From UBA6921 sp031363085 (GTDB lineage: Bacteria; Pseudomonadota; Gammaproteobacteria; SG8-11): a stretch of 6,640 nt of DNA. The stretch covers positions 1-6,640 of the forward strand of contig JANLTU010000255.1 in NCBI GenBank assembly GCA_031363085.1, read 5' to 3'. Under the pieces are notes generated by a model. That model saw only the letters and a list, made by a program, of their open reading frames with translations, searched no databases and was not told the DNA's origin. Both the position numbers and the translations under genes were made by a program. The stretch's first letter is position 1, and every line of letters begins with the position of its first letter. Below, in pieces: positions 5,248 to 6,640 of the stretch.

Positions 5248-6548
5248 CTCACCACCGGGCGCATGGACGCAGGCGTTGGCGCACGATAGCGCAGTGCCGG
5301 AAACACACGCGCGAGCGCTGCGAACACGCTGCGCTCATTCATCGCCAGCGCGTACTGCACGTACACCGGATCCCACGACAGATGCCGTTCTTCGGTGCGG
5401 GCACGGGCGTAGTAGATCAGATTCACCACACCCAGCAGCAGGCAGTCGCGCACCGCATCGACCACGCCATGGTTGACAACAAACGGCACTGCGACCATCC
5501 ACCAGAGTGTATTTTTCGCCACGTACGCCGGATGTTTAGAATAGCGATACAACCCGTTGGTGATGATGCCGCGATGCGTGAGATTGGAAAAACGAATGCC
5601 GAATGCGGTGTGCGACAGCATATACAACAGCAGCAGCAGCAAGATCGATGTGCCCCAGACTAAAGATAGCAGCGGCGCATCTTGCAGCCAGTGATTCCAG
5701 TAAAATTCGTCGGCGTTGTAGGTGAAAAAAGCCCCGTAAAAAAAGCTCCAGAACGGTTCGTAGCAGATCAGTGCCGCCGCCCAACCGAAGAAGGTTGGTT
5801 CGGTGCTGCGAATGTGCGCATCCAACACTCGCAGTGTGAGTGCATACCCTATCGCCGCCAGCGCCGTGTCGACCAGAAACAACAGCTCCCAAGTAAAATT
5901 GAAGGTGTTGGCAAACTGCATTAACAAGGTTTCGAAGTTCACGCCACGCAGCAGGTTCACCGCGCGTACCACGCCGATAAACATCAAGGGCACGAAAAAT
6001 CCTTTTACCAACCAGCCCAAAATATATTGCCACAACATGGCACGTTCAAGCGAAGACCACTGCCCGAGCAGGGCCGCACCGGCCTGGTAGTAAGCGTCTT
6101 CGGGTTCGCGCTGGCGTGCATCGGCCCAGGCAAAATACGGCAGCGCCGCAACACACAGAGTGGGCACCACCAGCCGCAGCATTTCCCAGCATGGCTGGTA
6201 AAGTTCTTTGTGATATTCGGGAATCAGCCAGTACAGCGCAGCGAGAATCGCGAAGGTGCCATAGAGTCCGACGAGTTTCACAAACACGCGTCGCCAACTG
6301 ATGGCATTGCCCGCAGCGCGATCCAGGCCAGTCGACGCGCGCGCATAAGTGCGCAACAGCCACGCTTCAAGAATCACGATGGGCAGCGCATATGCGCACA
6401 AGGTCCACAGCGCCGCCGAAACCTGATCTGTTTGCGCAAAACGCAAGCCATACAGCGCGGCCAAAAATGTGATCACACCGCTCAGCGTAATCGGAAACGA
6501 CGTACACGAGGGTGGCAGCGCGGGGCGGGCAGGGGGCGAAGTCGACAC
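5244..6548 (-). CDS. Polytopic membrane protein with C-terminal isoprenylcysteine methyltransferase-like domain
   Basis: The product is 434 residues with roughly ten hydrophobic segments, at about 17-37, 46-66, 88-109, 123-141, 171-196, 217-240, 252-276, 292-312, 345-359 and 367-381. The last ~120 residues carry the ICMT/PEMT-type signature: GLYRYSKHPAY at 332-342 and RTEERHL at 384-390. In characterised relatives these bind S-adenosylmethionine at the membrane face. The target here is unknown: a lipid, a quinone or a small molecule are all possible, and prenylated protein is unlikely in a bacterium. The first ~290 residues are not recognised; the stretch around 252-288 is rich in aromatics and may line a lipid pocket. 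The start is a GTG at 6548 without a clear Shine-Dalgarno, and an in-frame GTG at residue 25 is possible but would cut the first membrane segment. It heads the minus-strand gene set. Confidence 0.78.
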   Translation of the reverse strand: MSTSPPARPALPPSCTSFPITLSGVITFLAALYGLRFAQTDQVSAALWTLCAYALPIVILEAWLLRTYARASTGLDRAAGNAISWRRVFVKLVGLYGTFAILAALYWLIPEYHKELYQPCWEMLRLVVPTLCVAALPYFAWADARQREPEDAYYQAGAALLGQWSSLERAMLWQYILGWLVKGFFVPLMFIGVVRAVNLLRGVNFETLLMQFANTFNFTWELLFLVDTALAAIGYALTLRVLDAHIRSTEPTFFGWAAALICYEPFWSFFYGAFFTYNADEFYWNHWLQDAPLLSLVWGTSILLLLLLYMLSHTAFGIRFSNLTHRGIITNGLYRYSKHPAYVAKNTLWWMVAVPFVVNHGVVDAVRDCLLLGVVNLIYYARARTEERHLSWDPVYVQYALAMNERSVFAALARVFPALRYRAPTPASMRPVVS

Positions 6549-6640
6549 GTGGAAATCAGCAGCCGGCAGTAGCAGGAGTCAGTGACCAGTGTATGCAAGC
6601 GCAGGGCAAAGCGCACTCTTGAAATGCACTACGCCTGTTA
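6549..6640 (-). other. Upstream region of the minus-strand gene set
   Basis: These 92 bases precede the GTG start and should hold the promoter of the three-gene set if none lies beyond the window. On the minus strand I see TTTGCCCTGC and CATACACT, but no hexamer pair at standard spacing. No other gene is supportable here. Confidence 0.35.

Noticed and set aside
5627..5641. CAG triplet repeat
   Set aside because: It encodes a run of leucines in a membrane segment on the minus strand, ordinary for such a helix.
6027..6572. 181-codon plus-strand open frame opposite the membrane protein
   Set aside because: Its composition is Arg/Gln/His-rich without motifs, while the minus strand shows hydrophobic segments and the ICMT-like signature.
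1..6640. CRISPR arrays, insertion sequences, tRNA genes, defence islands
   Set aside because: No regularly spaced repeats, transposase motifs, terminal inverted repeats or tRNA-like folds were seen on either strand.

Overview
The window looks like chromosomal DNA from a gammaproteobacterium of moderately high GC. Tgt can be aligned by eye with Escherichia coli Tgt almost without gaps. A queA-tgt pair, a DUF1415 gene and a protein ending in a GlyGly-CTERM-like sorting tail all fit that group. The species cannot be named from this sequence.

Layout. Bases 1-102 hold the 3' end of a small cysteine-rich-repeat gene (+). It is followed by a GC-rich hairpin and an AT-rich leader of about 300 bases. 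Bases 404-2032 (+) encode an exported 542-residue protein. Its parts are a signal peptide, a choice-of-anchor V/Reeler-like domain with a CX3CH motif, two PKD domains, two very short cytochrome c domains and a C-terminal surface-sorting tail. A stable hairpin at 2071-2092 separates it from queA (2166-3218) and tgt (3208-4320). These two genes overlap by 11 bases and encode two enzymes of queuosine modification of tRNA.

The other strand carries a compact set of three genes converging on tgt, read from right to left. They are a polytopic membrane protein with a C-terminal isoprenylcysteine-methyltransferase-like domain (6548-5244), a YkgJ-type cysteine-cluster protein (5247-4942, overlapping the first by four bases at a TTGA junction) and a DUF1415 protein (4928-4359, 13 bases downstream). 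The spacing suggests one transcript.

How the genes relate. Tgt exchanges guanine 34 of tRNAs with GUN anticodons for preQ1, and QueA then builds the epoxyqueuosine side chain. The cytochrome/PKD protein is an unrelated exported, probably surface-held, electron-transfer or binding protein. It is the most unusual gene here. The roles of the three minus-strand genes are not known. I found no CRISPR array, insertion sequence, tRNA, rRNA or clear defence system.
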